From contig CANPXA010000116.1 of the NCBI GenBank assembly GCA_947585525.1, positions 1-5,868 on the forward strand: a stretch of 5,868 bases of DNA, written 5' to 3'. The notes beneath the pieces were generated by a model. It searched no databases and was not told where the DNA came from. It saw nothing but the letters and a program-made list of their open reading frames with translations. The position numbers and the translations under genes were made by a program. This document shows, piece after piece, positions 1 through 5,155 of this stretch (its first letter is position 1; each line of letters starts with the position of its first letter). This DNA is from an uncultured Akkermansia sp. (GTDB lineage: Bacteria > Verrucomicrobiota > Verrucomicrobiia > Verrucomicrobiales > Akkermansiaceae).

Positions 1-43
1 CTCTTTCAAAAAGAGATAGACAAACTTATTTTCCCAGTGTAAA
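1..43. other. Left-edge non-coding sequence
   Basis: AT-rich sequence before the first repeat element. The only structure I see is a weak 5-bp stem at 1-15 (CTCTT / AAGAG around a 5-base loop). No gene or clear signal is supported. Confidence 0.4.
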
Positions 44-153
44 CGCATTTGAGAGAAACTCATCAACGGAGAGAATGCTCTTATTGATTGATATCATTAT
101 TTATACGCATCAAAAATCGTGATAATCAACGATCATCATGATGATGGCTCTCA
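44..153. repeat. 110-bp intergenic element, copy 1
   Basis: This block aligns without gaps to 1049-1158 (constant offset 1005). I count 15 mismatches in 110 positions, about 86% identity. Shared stretches include CGCATTTGAGAGAA, CATCAACGGAGAGAATGCTCT and a palindromic core ATCATCATGATGAT at 132-145. The palindrome is shorter here than in copy 2. No ORF fits the block, and the heptamer array at 155 follows directly. The absence of gaps and the conserved palindrome suggest a structured RNA, a protein-binding site or a small non-autonomous mobile element. I do not recognise a named family. Confidence 0.85.
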
Positions 154-154
154 A

Positions 155-173
155 AATTCGTAATTCGTAATTC
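155..173. repeat. Heptamer array 1, (AATTCGT)2 + AATTC
   Basis: Two full AATTCGT units and a partial one, followed by an A-run and ATAACCTT. The same junction, array end then TTCAAAAAATA, recurs at 439-451 and 1436-1448. On the minus strand the array reads ATTACGA, which would encode the NYELRITNYEL-type peptide if translated. This is a repeat artefact, not evidence of a protein. Confidence 0.9.
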
Positions 174-219
174 AAAAAATAACCTTCCTAACCAACCACC
201 AGTTACGTTCTCCCCACCA

Positions 220-281
220 CCTCCGCATTCGCTTCGCATCTCCGCGCGCAAGCGCGCTAGCATCCAATTCGTAATTCGTAA
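220..281. repeat. 62-bp exact duplicate block, copy 1, with GC-rich hairpin
   Basis: Identical to 365-426. It contains GCGCGCAAGCGCGC at 244-257, a GCGCG/CGCGC stem with a very short loop, then CTAGCATCC and the beginning of a heptamer array. A diverged third copy of the hairpin-plus-array core lies at 1390-1426. The unit therefore seems to be a GC hairpin, about 9 bases, then an AATTCGT array. No coding capacity is supported. Confidence 0.85.
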
Positions 282-300
282 TTCGTAATTCGTAATTCGT
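266..300. repeat. Heptamer array 2, five perfect AATTCGT units
   Basis: Five exact tandem copies of AATTCGT (35 bp), the longest perfect run in the window. Its first units belong to the 62-bp duplicate, and its last bases lead into the ACATAGCGG hairpin module. Perfect identity of all units suggests recent expansion by slippage or ongoing homogenisation. Confidence 0.95.
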
Positions 301-320
301 ACATAGCGGCGTCAGCCGCC
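299..320. repeat. ACATAGCGG hairpin module, copy 1
   Basis: ACATAGCGGCGTCAGCCGCC with stem GCGGC/GCCGC and loop GTCA. The same module is at 1229-1250 with one base changed. Both copies directly follow a heptamer array and both are followed within about 15-30 bases by a CCCGCYCCATG stretch. Confidence 0.8.
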
Positions 321-364
321 ACCGCCCCTTTCTAACCATTCCCGCCCCATGCTCTCTTCTTTCC

Positions 365-426
365 CCTCCGCATTCGCTTCGCATCTCCGCGCGCAAGCGC
401 GCTAGCATCCAATTCGTAATTCGTAA
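365..426. repeat. 62-bp exact duplicate block, copy 2
   Basis: Identical to 220-281, 145 bp away. The GC-rich hairpin is at 389-402. It leads into heptamer array 3. The segment between the two copies (301-364) holds the ACATAGCGG module and a C-rich stretch without a gene. Confidence 0.85.
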
Positions 427-443
427 CTCGTAATTCGTAATTC
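411..443. repeat. Heptamer array 3 at the 3' end of the exported-protein gene
   Basis: Units AATTCGT, AATTCGT, AACTCGT, AATTCGT, then AATTC and an A-run. The third unit carries the T-to-C variant also seen in arrays at 1413-1438 and 1535-1567. The minus-strand gene at 442-921 ends within the last partial unit: its TGA stop is made by the A-run/AATTC junction. Confidence 0.9.
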
Positions 444-921
444 AAAAAATAGTTCGTTCAATTTTCACGACCGGGCGTACGGGGAATTGCGATTGTCCCT
501 GCTGCACATAGTAGTGATTGATGGTGACGCATACTTTCTGCCCCGGTTTCAACTGTGAGATGAACCGGACAACTTCCTTGTCCTGCCCCGGTACTTCGTG
601 CATGACGTCCACATACGTTCTCTGACCGGGTCTCAACTCCTCGTCTCCATATTCGCCTTTCTTCTCGTAGTACAGATTCTTCTCCACCTTGAAATGTGCT
701 AACACCGTCGCATGGTCACACCGATCCGGACACAATGCTGTCATGTGTCGGCACGGCTGGTAATGCGTTCCCTCATACTCGGCCACCACCGTGTTCGTCG
801 CAAGCAACTCCGCCTTCTCCGGCAACGGACTACCCATCGCTATCCCCGCCCCCAGCATCATCAGTATGACTCCCATCGCTCTCATGTCCTCTTCGACCCC
901 TACCCTACCCGTTTTGTTCAT
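442..921 (-). CDS. Small probably exported protein with Cys/His cluster, function unknown
   Basis: The 159-residue frame has a hydrophobic segment at about residues 16-30 (MGVILMMLGAGIAMG), followed by SPLPEKAE. This looks like a Sec signal peptide with a possible AMG|S cleavage site. An alternative start at Met13 (position 885) gives a more normal signal peptide (MRAMGVILMM), because the first 12 residues carry an acidic EED. Neither start has a convincing ribosome site. The mature part has a cluster C57, H59, C64, C68, H70 (CRHMTALCPDRCDH), which may bind a metal or form disulfides, then alternating hydrophobic stretches that suggest a small beta-rich (OB-like) domain ending in PVRPVVKIER. 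The last residues TIF and the stop come from repeat sequence. I do not recognise the family. It stands alone between two repeat-rich regions. Confidence 0.75.
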   Translation of the reverse strand: MNKTGRVGVEEDMRAMGVILMMLGAGIAMGSPLPEKAELLATNTVVAEYEGTHYQPCRHMTALCPDRCDHATVLAHFKVEKNLYYEKKGEYGDEELRPGQRTYVDVMHEVPGQDKEVVRFISQLKPGQKVCVTINHYYVQQGQSQFPVRPVVKIERTIF

Positions 922-930
922 TTTTTATCT

Positions 931-956
931 ATTATCCTAGTTATTCATACTGTGAA
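931..956 (-). promoter_or_regulatory. Weak promoter candidate for the exported-protein gene
   Basis: On the minus strand, TTCACA (956-951) lies upstream of GATAAT (936-931) in an AT-rich stretch just before the ATG at 921. Each hexamer is near the sigma-70 consensus, but the spacer is only 14 bases, so they may not work together. It is the best candidate seen. Confidence 0.25.
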
Positions 957-1048
957 TAAGTTGAATAAATCATTGATGAGCAATGAAAATATTTATCTCA
1001 TCACAAACCGTAAATCATCGAAGCGCAAGTGCTTTATTTCAGGGCAAC

Positions 1049-1158
1049 CGCATTTGAGAGAAGCGCATCAACGGAGAGAATGCTCTCATTGATTGATATC
1101 AATGTTAATACGTATCAAAAATCATGACAACAAGCGGTCATCATGATGACCGCTCTCA
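1049..1158. repeat. 110-bp intergenic element, copy 2, with 22-bp palindrome
   Basis: Gapless partner of 44-153. It contains a perfect 22-bp palindrome at 1133-1154 centred on ATCATGAT, a stem-loop CATTGAT/ATCAATG at 1087-1104, and a small GAGAG/CTCTC stem at about 1076-1087. Copy 2 is better folded than copy 1, so it may be closer to the functional form. It lies about 130 bp upstream of the exported-protein gene, while copy 1 lies downstream of it, in the same orientation. Confidence 0.85.
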
Positions 1159-1216
1159 TGAAGACTCTGCCCATATTAACAATCCGATAAATCTGCGCAA
1201 CGTGCACATTATCAAT
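1159..1216. other. Unique spacer, no gene seen
   Basis: AT-rich unique sequence between the 110-bp element and the next heptamer pair. At the matching place after copy 1 there is only one base before the array. I see no ORF, hairpin or promoter I would defend. Confidence 0.4.
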
Positions 1217-1250
1217 AAATCGTAAATCGTACATAGCGGTGTCAGCCGCC
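1217..1250. repeat. Variant heptamer pair (AAATCGT)2 plus ACATAGCGG module, copy 2
   Basis: Two identical AAATCGT units precede ACATAGCGGTGTCAGCCGCC. The equivalent place at 287-320 has AATTCGT units. Both units here share the same base change, which fits homogenisation within an array. The stem is still formed, with a G:T pair at the changed base if read as RNA. Confidence 0.75.
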
Positions 1251-1266
1251 CCGCCCCCGCTCCATG

Positions 1267-1292
1267 AATTACGAATTACGGGTTACGAGTTA
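1267..1292. repeat. Heptamer array 4, inverted orientation
   Basis: Units AATTACG, AATTACG, GGTTACG, then AGTTA. This is the reverse complement orientation of the other arrays. Together with the direct array at 1413-1438 it forms an inverted pair around a segment of about 120 bp (1293-1412). Confidence 0.8.
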
Positions 1293-1389
1293 GCAAAGCC
1301 GGTAAGACGGCACCGCGTAACTCCGGCCGCTTTCTAGCCAACAACTCGCGGTGTTCCAAAAATTCCCCTTCGCTATCGCTCCGCTTAAC

Positions 1390-1438
1390 CGCGCGCAAGC
1401 GCGCTAGCTTCCAATTCGTAATTCGTAACTCGTAATTC
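1390..1438. repeat. GC hairpin plus heptamer array 5
   Basis: Third, diverged copy of the hairpin-array unit: GCGCGCAAGCGCGC at 1391-1404, CTAGCTTCC, then AATTCGT, AATTCGT, AACTCGT, AATTC (1413-1438) and an A-run into ATAACCTTT. The segment upstream at 1293-1389 differs from the one at 174-219, so the unit has shared ends and variable interiors. Confidence 0.85.
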
Positions 1439-1486
1439 AAAAAAATAACCTTTCCTCCTATCAACAGCCTATGTTTCACCCACCAC

Positions 1487-1524
1487 CAAAGCTAAAGCTT
1501 TGCATTTCCCGCGCCGACGGCGCG
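1487..1524. repeat. Two adjacent hairpins in the last repeat cassette
   Basis: CAAAGC/GCTTTG with loop TAAA (1487-1502), then CGCGCC/GGCGCG with loop GAC (1510-1524). The second is in the same place relative to the next array as the GCGCGC hairpins of the other cassettes, though its sequence is different. Structure seems to be kept while sequence changes. Confidence 0.7.
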
Positions 1525-1534
1525 CTCTATTTTC

Positions 1535-1567
1535 AATTCGTAATTCGTAATTCGTAACTCGTAATTA
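1535..1567. repeat. Heptamer array 6, downstream of nrdG
   Basis: Units AATTCGT, AATTCGT, AATTCGT, AACTCGT, then AATTA, directly abutting the hairpin at 1568. It lies 34 bp beyond the stop codon of nrdG. Confidence 0.9.
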
Positions 1568-1594
1568 GGCAAACGCATTTCCAATGCGTTTGCC
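1568..1594 (-). terminator. Perfect 12-bp hairpin after nrdG, probable transcript end
   Basis: GGCAAACGCATT pairs perfectly with AATGCGTTTGCC around a 3-base loop. It starts 7 bases after the nrdG stop on the minus strand. There is no real T-run after it (only CCTAATTA), so it may act as a weak intrinsic terminator, a processing stop or a 3'-end protector. Confidence 0.55.
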
Positions 1595-1601
1595 CTGCGC
1601 C

Positions 1602-2300
1602 TTATTTCCCTCGGTCCTCGGGGAAGTTTCGATAGCCGATTTTGAGCGGTGAAAATTTGTCGAGCGCGACGCGGTCGTAGCGTCGGGTCGGGGGAGCCAT
1701 GTGCCCGAGAGTATGCTCGGTCTTGAAGAAGAACTGGAGGTAATAGGTACCCGAGTAGCCGATGTTTTGAGCCTCGTGTATCATACGGAGGATATCGGAC
1801 TCATCGAGGAGCGCGGGGTGCACGGTGGTGCGCACTTCATGCGGCAGCTTGGACTGCACGAGCAGCTGGAGCGACTTGCGGAATTTGTCGTAGAGCATGG
1901 AGCCATCCGGCAGCTTCCATGTGCGGTCCGAGGGCATCTTGTGGTCGAGGGCGACGTAGTCGATGAGGTGATTTTGAATGAGGGGACGCAGAACTTGGGG
2001 ATTGCTGCCATTCGTGTCGATCTTGATGAGGTAGCCCATATCTTTGATTTGGGCGCAGAGCTCGAAGATGTGCGGCACGAGGGTGGATTCTCCGCCGGAG
2101 AGCACCACGGCATCCAAAAAACTGCGACGTTCCTTGAGGAAAGCGATCTCATCCACCACCCCGCGGTTGTGCGCGAGCGCGAGATCCGGGTTGTAGCAGT
2201 AGGGACAGCGAAGGTTGCAGCCGTTGTACCAAAAGATGCACGCGGCTTTCTGGGGGTAGTCCAGAAAGGTGAGCGGCGTGATGTCGGTTGGGTGAACCAT
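1602..2300 (-). CDS. nrdG: Anaerobic ribonucleotide reductase activating enzyme (radical SAM)
   Basis: This 232-residue protein would make the glycyl radical of the reductase by reductive cleavage of S-adenosylmethionine in the cytoplasm. Visible motifs are TPLTFLDYP near the N-terminus, the radical-SAM cysteines C28-x3-C32-x2-C35 in GCNLRCPYCYNPDL, the SAM-binding SGGE at 68-71, and KIDTNG at 93-98. The FLDYP-xK start and CxYCYNPDL resemble the NrdG2-type activase subfamily more than E. coli NrdG. I chose ATG at 2300, because an open frame continues upstream to 2423 but that part is Arg/Pro-rich and crosses two terminator hairpins. No Shine-Dalgarno is visible at 2300. It is third in order after nrdD and the glycyl-radical gene, separated from the latter by 151 bp. 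Confidence 0.9.
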   Translation of the reverse strand: MVHPTDITPLTFLDYPQKAACIFWYNGCNLRCPYCYNPDLALAHNRGVVDEIAFLKERRSFLDAVVLSGGESTLVPHIFELCAQIKDMGYLIKIDTNGSNPQVLRPLIQNHLIDYVALDHKMPSDRTWKLPDGSMLYDKFRKSLQLLVQSKLPHEVRTTVHPALLDESDILRMIHEAQNIGYSGTYYLQFFFKTEHTLGHMAPPTRRYDRVALDKFSPLKIGYRNFPEDRGK

Positions 2301-2340
2301 GATGGCAGATCGCGAACGGCGTCGGAAGGGGGTCTTTCGA
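2301..2340 (-). other. Short untranslated stretch before nrdG
   Basis: About 40 bp between the second hairpin's T-rich tail and the nrdG ATG. It has no purine-rich ribosome site and no promoter I would defend, so how nrdG is expressed is unclear from the sequence alone. Confidence 0.35.
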
Positions 2341-2387
2341 GGGAAAACAAACCCCACGATTCGGCCGGAGCGGCGCGAGACGTGGGG
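2341..2387 (-). terminator. Terminator-like hairpin 2, between glycyl-radical gene and nrdG
   Basis: Outer stem CCCCACG/CGTGGGG (2352-2358 with 2381-2387) with inner stems TCG/CGA and GCCG/CGGC around loop GAG. On the minus strand it is followed by TTTGTTTTCCC. The tail matches that of the hairpin at 2392-2445 exactly over 13 bases (GAGGGAAAACAAA on the plus strand at 2339-2351 and 2389-2401). Confidence 0.6.
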
Positions 2388-2391
2388 GGAG

Positions 2392-2445
2392 GGAAAACAA
2401 ATCCCCGCCCTCGCTCCCTCCAAGCAAAGGGAGCGAGGGGGGATT
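2392..2445 (-). terminator. Terminator-like hairpin 1, after the glycyl-radical gene
   Basis: A perfect 12-bp stem CCCTCGCTCCCT/AGGGAGCGAGGG (2408-2419, 2428-2439) with an 8-base loop, extended by AATCCC/GGGATT across a 2-base bulge. It begins 6 bases after the stop of the 70-residue gene and is followed on the minus strand by ATTTGTTTTCCC. It is a good intrinsic terminator candidate for the nrdD transcript. Confidence 0.75.
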
Positions 2446-2451
2446 CGGAGA

Positions 2452-2664
2452 TCACTTCAGGATCGTGTCGCCGCAGCAGCCGCAAGGCTCCACGAAGTGC
2501 TCACGCTCCTCGAATTCACCCTGCTTGCCGGCGTTAAAGGTCTCCACCGGACGATGGTAGCCCATCACTCGGGTGTAAACCGTGCACTTGGAGCGCTCGC
2601 TCTCGTGCTCCGCCAGGATCTGCTCGTCGGTCTTCACGACGGCTTTAATGTCTTGTTCGCTCAT
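2452..2664 (-). CDS. Stand-alone glycyl-radical domain of anaerobic ribonucleotide reductase
   Basis: This 70-residue protein carries what is normally the C-terminal end of NrdD. CTVYTRVMGYHRPV at 27-40 holds the radical-site motif RVxGY, with Gly35 as the expected radical glycine (E. coli NrdD has RVCGY here). FNAGKQGEFEER at 43-54 matches the conserved segment just after it. The first 22 residues are charged and have no motif I know. The tail has three cysteines, C61, C63 and C64 (EPCGCCGD), plus C27 before the motif. It starts 35 bp after the nrdD stop with its own ATG and no visible Shine-Dalgarno. The preceding nrdD lacks this domain, so the two proteins should assemble into one enzyme. 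Short NrdD-like ORFs are, as I recall, often just annotated as anaerobic reductase. Confidence 0.88.
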   Translation of the reverse strand: MSEQDIKAVVKTDEQILAEHESERSKCTVYTRVMGYHRPVETFNAGKQGEFEEREHFVEPCGCCGDTILK

Positions 2665-2699
2665 AATAATGATATTGGGTTAGGAAGATTTTGGGGTGA

Positions 2700-4829
2700 T
2701 TAATGTTCGCCAAAGAGAGGCAGCTCCGGCTGCTCTTCGGCACGTGCCTTCGCGATGAGTTCTTCATCGCATATCGGGCAGTAGTCGTGGCGGCCCTTCA
2801 AGTAGCCATGCTTGTCGCACACGGAGAAGAGCGGCGTCACGGTGATGTAGGGCATCTTGAAGTTCGTGAGCACCTTGCGCACGATGTCGCGGCAGGCCTC
2901 CGGTGAGGAGATTGCCTCGTTCATGTACATGTGGAACACGGTACCGCCTGTGTAGCAGCATTGCAGTTTGTCCTGCATATGCAGGGCCTTGAAGAGGTCC
3001 TGCGTGTAGTTCGCCGGCAGCTGCGAGCTGTTGGTGTAGTAGCGGTGTCCGGGGGAACCGGCCTGAATGATATCCGGGTAGCGTTTGGCATCCTCGCGGG
3101 CGAAGCGGTGGGTGGTGCCCTCCGCCGGTGTGGCCTCAAGGTTGTAGAGGTTGCCGGTTTCTTCCTGGTAGCCGCGGATGCGCTCACGCATGAAGTGCAA
3201 CACTTCCTCGGCAAAGGCGATACCTTCCGGCGTGGCGGTGTTCATGGTGTCGCCGGAGAAGTTGCGCAGCATCTCGTTGATGCCGTTCAGCCCGATCGTC
3301 GAGAAGTGGTTGCGCAGGTGAGGCAGGTAGCGCTTGGTGTAGGGGTAGAGACCGCGCTCGTAGAGGGTGTTGATGAAGACGCGCTTCTTTTCCAGCGTGC
3401 TCTTCGCCAGGTCCATCAACTCCGCCAGCTTGCTGTACAGCAGGTTCTTGTTCCCTTTGTACAGGTAGCCCAAACGCGCCATGTTGATGGTCACCACGCC
3501 GATGGATCCCGTCATCTCCGCCGACCCGAACAGACCGCCGCCGCGCTTGAGCAGCTCACGCAGATCCAACTGCAAGCGGCAGCACATGGAACGTACGGCA
3601 TCCGGTTTGTACGCCTCTTCGTCGATCACCTTGTTTCCGTTCTCGTCGATCTTGTACTGTGATCCCACGAAGTTCTGGAAATAGGAGGAGCCGATCTTGG
3701 CGGCGTTGGCAAAGAGCAGCGGCACGTTCTCGCCATCCCAGTCGAAGTCCTCAGTGATATTCACGGTCGGTATCGGGAAGGTAAAGGGCTGTCCCGTGCT
3801 GTCGCCTTCCGTCAGCACCTCGTAGAAGGCCTTCTGGATGACGGTCATCTCCGGCTGGAAGTGCTTGTAGGTCATGGCGGTCAGGCTCTCCGCCCCACGC
3901 TCCTTCGCCAAAGCCTCCAGTTTCTCGTCGTGCAGGTTCTCATAGATATGAGCCCCGCCGGAGAACGGCGGCTGCTCCCGCAGGTCGCGTGGCACGGTCC
4001 AGTCGATGGTGACGTTGGTGAACGGACTCTGCCCCCAGCGGGAGGGCACGTTCAGGTTGTACACGAAGCTGCGCAGCGCCTTTTTAACCTCTCCGTACGG
4101 CAGCTGGTCGCGGAAAAGGTAGGGCGACAAGTAGGTGTCAAAGGAACTGAACGCCTGAGCCCCTGCCCACTCGCTCTGCAGAATGCCCAGGAAGTTCGCC
4201 ATCTGCCCCAGCGCCTCGCGGAAGTGTTTCGGCGGACGGCTGTTCACGCGGCTGCGCACGCCATTGAAGCCCTCGTTGAGCAAGTTGCGCAAGCTCCATC
4301 CCGCGCAGTACCCCGTCAGACAGTCCAAATCGTGGATGTGGTAGTCCCCGTTGCGGTGCGCCGCTCCTTCGTCCGGTGAATAGACCTGGTCGAGCCAGTA
4401 GTTGGCGATAACCTTGCCGGCGGTGTTGTTGACGAGTCCCGCGTTGGAGTAGGTGGTGTTGGAGTTGGCCTTGATACGCCAGTCGATGTTGCCGATGTAC
4501 TCTTCGATGGCCTGTTTGCAGTCCACCCAGGTGTTGCCCTGGTACATCCCCGCAATCTGCTCACGCTGCAGCTTGTGCAGGAAACGGTACTTGATGAAAT
4601 TGCGCGCCGTCTCGTACGACCCCGCCTTCATCAGTTCGCTCTCGATGAGATCCTGTACCTTTTCCACGGGCAGGTACTCCTCCTCCTTCACGGCGTCCAA
4701 CACGTTGGTGTACACGAGCGGGTTGTACTCCTCCTGAGAAGCGTGGTACGCCTTCTCGATGGCCTGCTGGATCTTGTAGGCCTCGAAACGTTCCCGTTTC
4801 CCGTTGCGTTTGATAATTTGCTGCGGCAT
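2700..4829 (-). CDS. nrdD: Anaerobic ribonucleoside-triphosphate reductase, catalytic part without glycyl-radical end
   Basis: This 709-residue class III reductase would reduce ribonucleoside triphosphates to deoxy forms. Residues about 3-92 are an ATP cone for overall activity control (IIKRNGKRERF at the start). The barrel has HIHDLDCLTGYCAGW at 164-178 with C175, the expected lower-face cysteine, and RSMCCRLQLDLREL at 413-426 with the thiyl-radical cysteine C416 or C417. GSIGVVTINM follows at 441-450, as in family members. Near the C-terminus CDKHG...CPIC supplies C671, H674, C684 and C687 of a zinc knuckle. The protein then ends with an acidic tail and no RVxGY motif, which full-length relatives have a few tens of residues further. 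The missing part is the next gene. An AAGGA site five bases before ATG supports the start. Confidence 0.95.
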   Translation of the reverse strand: MPQQIIKRNGKRERFEAYKIQQAIEKAYHASQEEYNPLVYTNVLDAVKEEEYLPVEKVQDLIESELMKAGSYETARNFIKYRFLHKLQREQIAGMYQGNTWVDCKQAIEEYIGNIDWRIKANSNTTYSNAGLVNNTAGKVIANYWLDQVYSPDEGAAHRNGDYHIHDLDCLTGYCAGWSLRNLLNEGFNGVRSRVNSRPPKHFREALGQMANFLGILQSEWAGAQAFSSFDTYLSPYLFRDQLPYGEVKKALRSFVYNLNVPSRWGQSPFTNVTIDWTVPRDLREQPPFSGGAHIYENLHDEKLEALAKERGAESLTAMTYKHFQPEMTVIQKAFYEVLTEGDSTGQPFTFPIPTVNITEDFDWDGENVPLLFANAAKIGSSYFQNFVGSQYKIDENGNKVIDEEAYKPDAVRSMCCRLQLDLRELLKRGGGLFGSAEMTGSIGVVTINMARLGYLYKGNKNLLYSKLAELMDLAKSTLEKKRVFINTLYERGLYPYTKRYLPHLRNHFSTIGLNGINEMLRNFSGDTMNTATPEGIAFAEEVLHFMRERIRGYQEETGNLYNLEATPAEGTTHRFAREDAKRYPDIIQAGSPGHRYYTNSSQLPANYTQDLFKALHMQDKLQCCYTGGTVFHMYMNEAISSPEACRDIVRKVLTNFKMPYITVTPLFSVCDKHGYLKGRHDYCPICDEELIAKARAEEQPELPLFGEH

Positions 4830-4834
4830 GTCTG

Positions 4835-4840
4835 TCCTTT
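4835..4840 (-). promoter_or_regulatory. Ribosome binding site of nrdD
   Basis: AAAGGA on the minus strand, five bases upstream of the ATG at 4829. It is the only clear Shine-Dalgarno of the locus, so nrdD may be translated more strongly than its two partners. Confidence 0.65.
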
Positions 4841-5098
4841 CTTCTTAAGATTTTTTCTTCTGTTTTTTTCAGATGAGGCGACCGCTCCCCGCCGCCATAG
4901 TGACGAATGCACCTCGGACCCCGTTCCTTCTGTTCCTCTCGGCTTCCGACCGCATTCCGACTCACCTGTCGGTGGTTTGCTCGCTTCTTCTCCCGATGGC
5001 GACGAGTCCCTCCTCTCGGCGGCGGTGAGCCGTCCTCTCCCTCGCTCCTTATCGCGAATTTCTCCGCAACCTTTCCCGCCCTTCGGGATGAGCCGAAC
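4841..5098 (-). other. Long nrdD leader with small hairpins
   Basis: A 5' untranslated region of about 270 bases if the promoter at 5099-5126 is used, or about 330 if the one at 5162-5190 is used. On the minus strand I see TCCCG/CGGGA, CCGAC/GTCGG around AGGTGA (near 4970), CGAG/CTCG and a possible AATGC/GCATT pair closing a purine-rich region. GAGAGGA-like purine motifs recur. I recognise no riboswitch class and no protein gene here. Confidence 0.4.
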
Positions 5099-5126
5099 TT
5101 TATCACACCTCCCCCATTTTTTGCAA
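5099..5126 (-). promoter_or_regulatory. Promoter candidate A for nrdD
   Basis: On the minus strand TTGCAA (5126-5121), 16 bases, then GATAAA (5104-5099) preceded by TGT. Both hexamers are moderate sigma-70 matches. It lies downstream of the NrdR boxes, so repression would not be by simple overlap. Confidence 0.3.
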
Positions 5127-5155
5127 GCGAATTTTTTTCACAATCTCCCTTCCTC

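Noticed and set aside
172..408. 78-residue minus-strand frame containing NYELRITNYEL
   Set aside because: It is a translation of heptamer arrays and cassettes. The peptide comes from ATTACGA repeats, and there is no domain or ribosome site.
155..443. CRISPR array
   Set aside because: The repeats are 7-bp tandem units without spacers, and the larger repeats are irregular in spacing. No cas gene is seen.
44..1158. Insertion sequence bounded by the two 110-bp copies
   Set aside because: The copies are direct, not inverted, and the gene between them is not a transposase. No terminal duplication is visible.
1276..1479. 67-residue minus-strand frame
   Set aside because: Same cause: it crosses an array, a GC hairpin and an A-run, with a repeat-derived peptide.
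1602..2423. Longer nrdG start at 2423
   Set aside because: The extra 41 residues are Arg/Pro/Phe-rich, cross two terminator hairpins and are not expected in the family, which begins close to the FLDYP motif.
1701..2537. 278-residue plus-strand frame opposite nrdG
   Set aside because: Antisense shadow of nrdG and the small gene, with no recognisable motif and a strong coding gene on the other strand.
2665..2699. Programmed frameshift joining nrdD and the radical domain
   Set aside because: NrdD ends at TAA, and there is a 35-bp gap with no slippery run or stem and a new ATG, so separate translation is simpler.
4950..5000. Cobalamin riboswitch (B12-box-like AGTCGGAATGCGG in the nrdD leader)
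   Set aside because: The match to the B12 box is only partial, and the other conserved blocks, such as GCCACTG, are absent. The class III enzyme does not use cobalamin.
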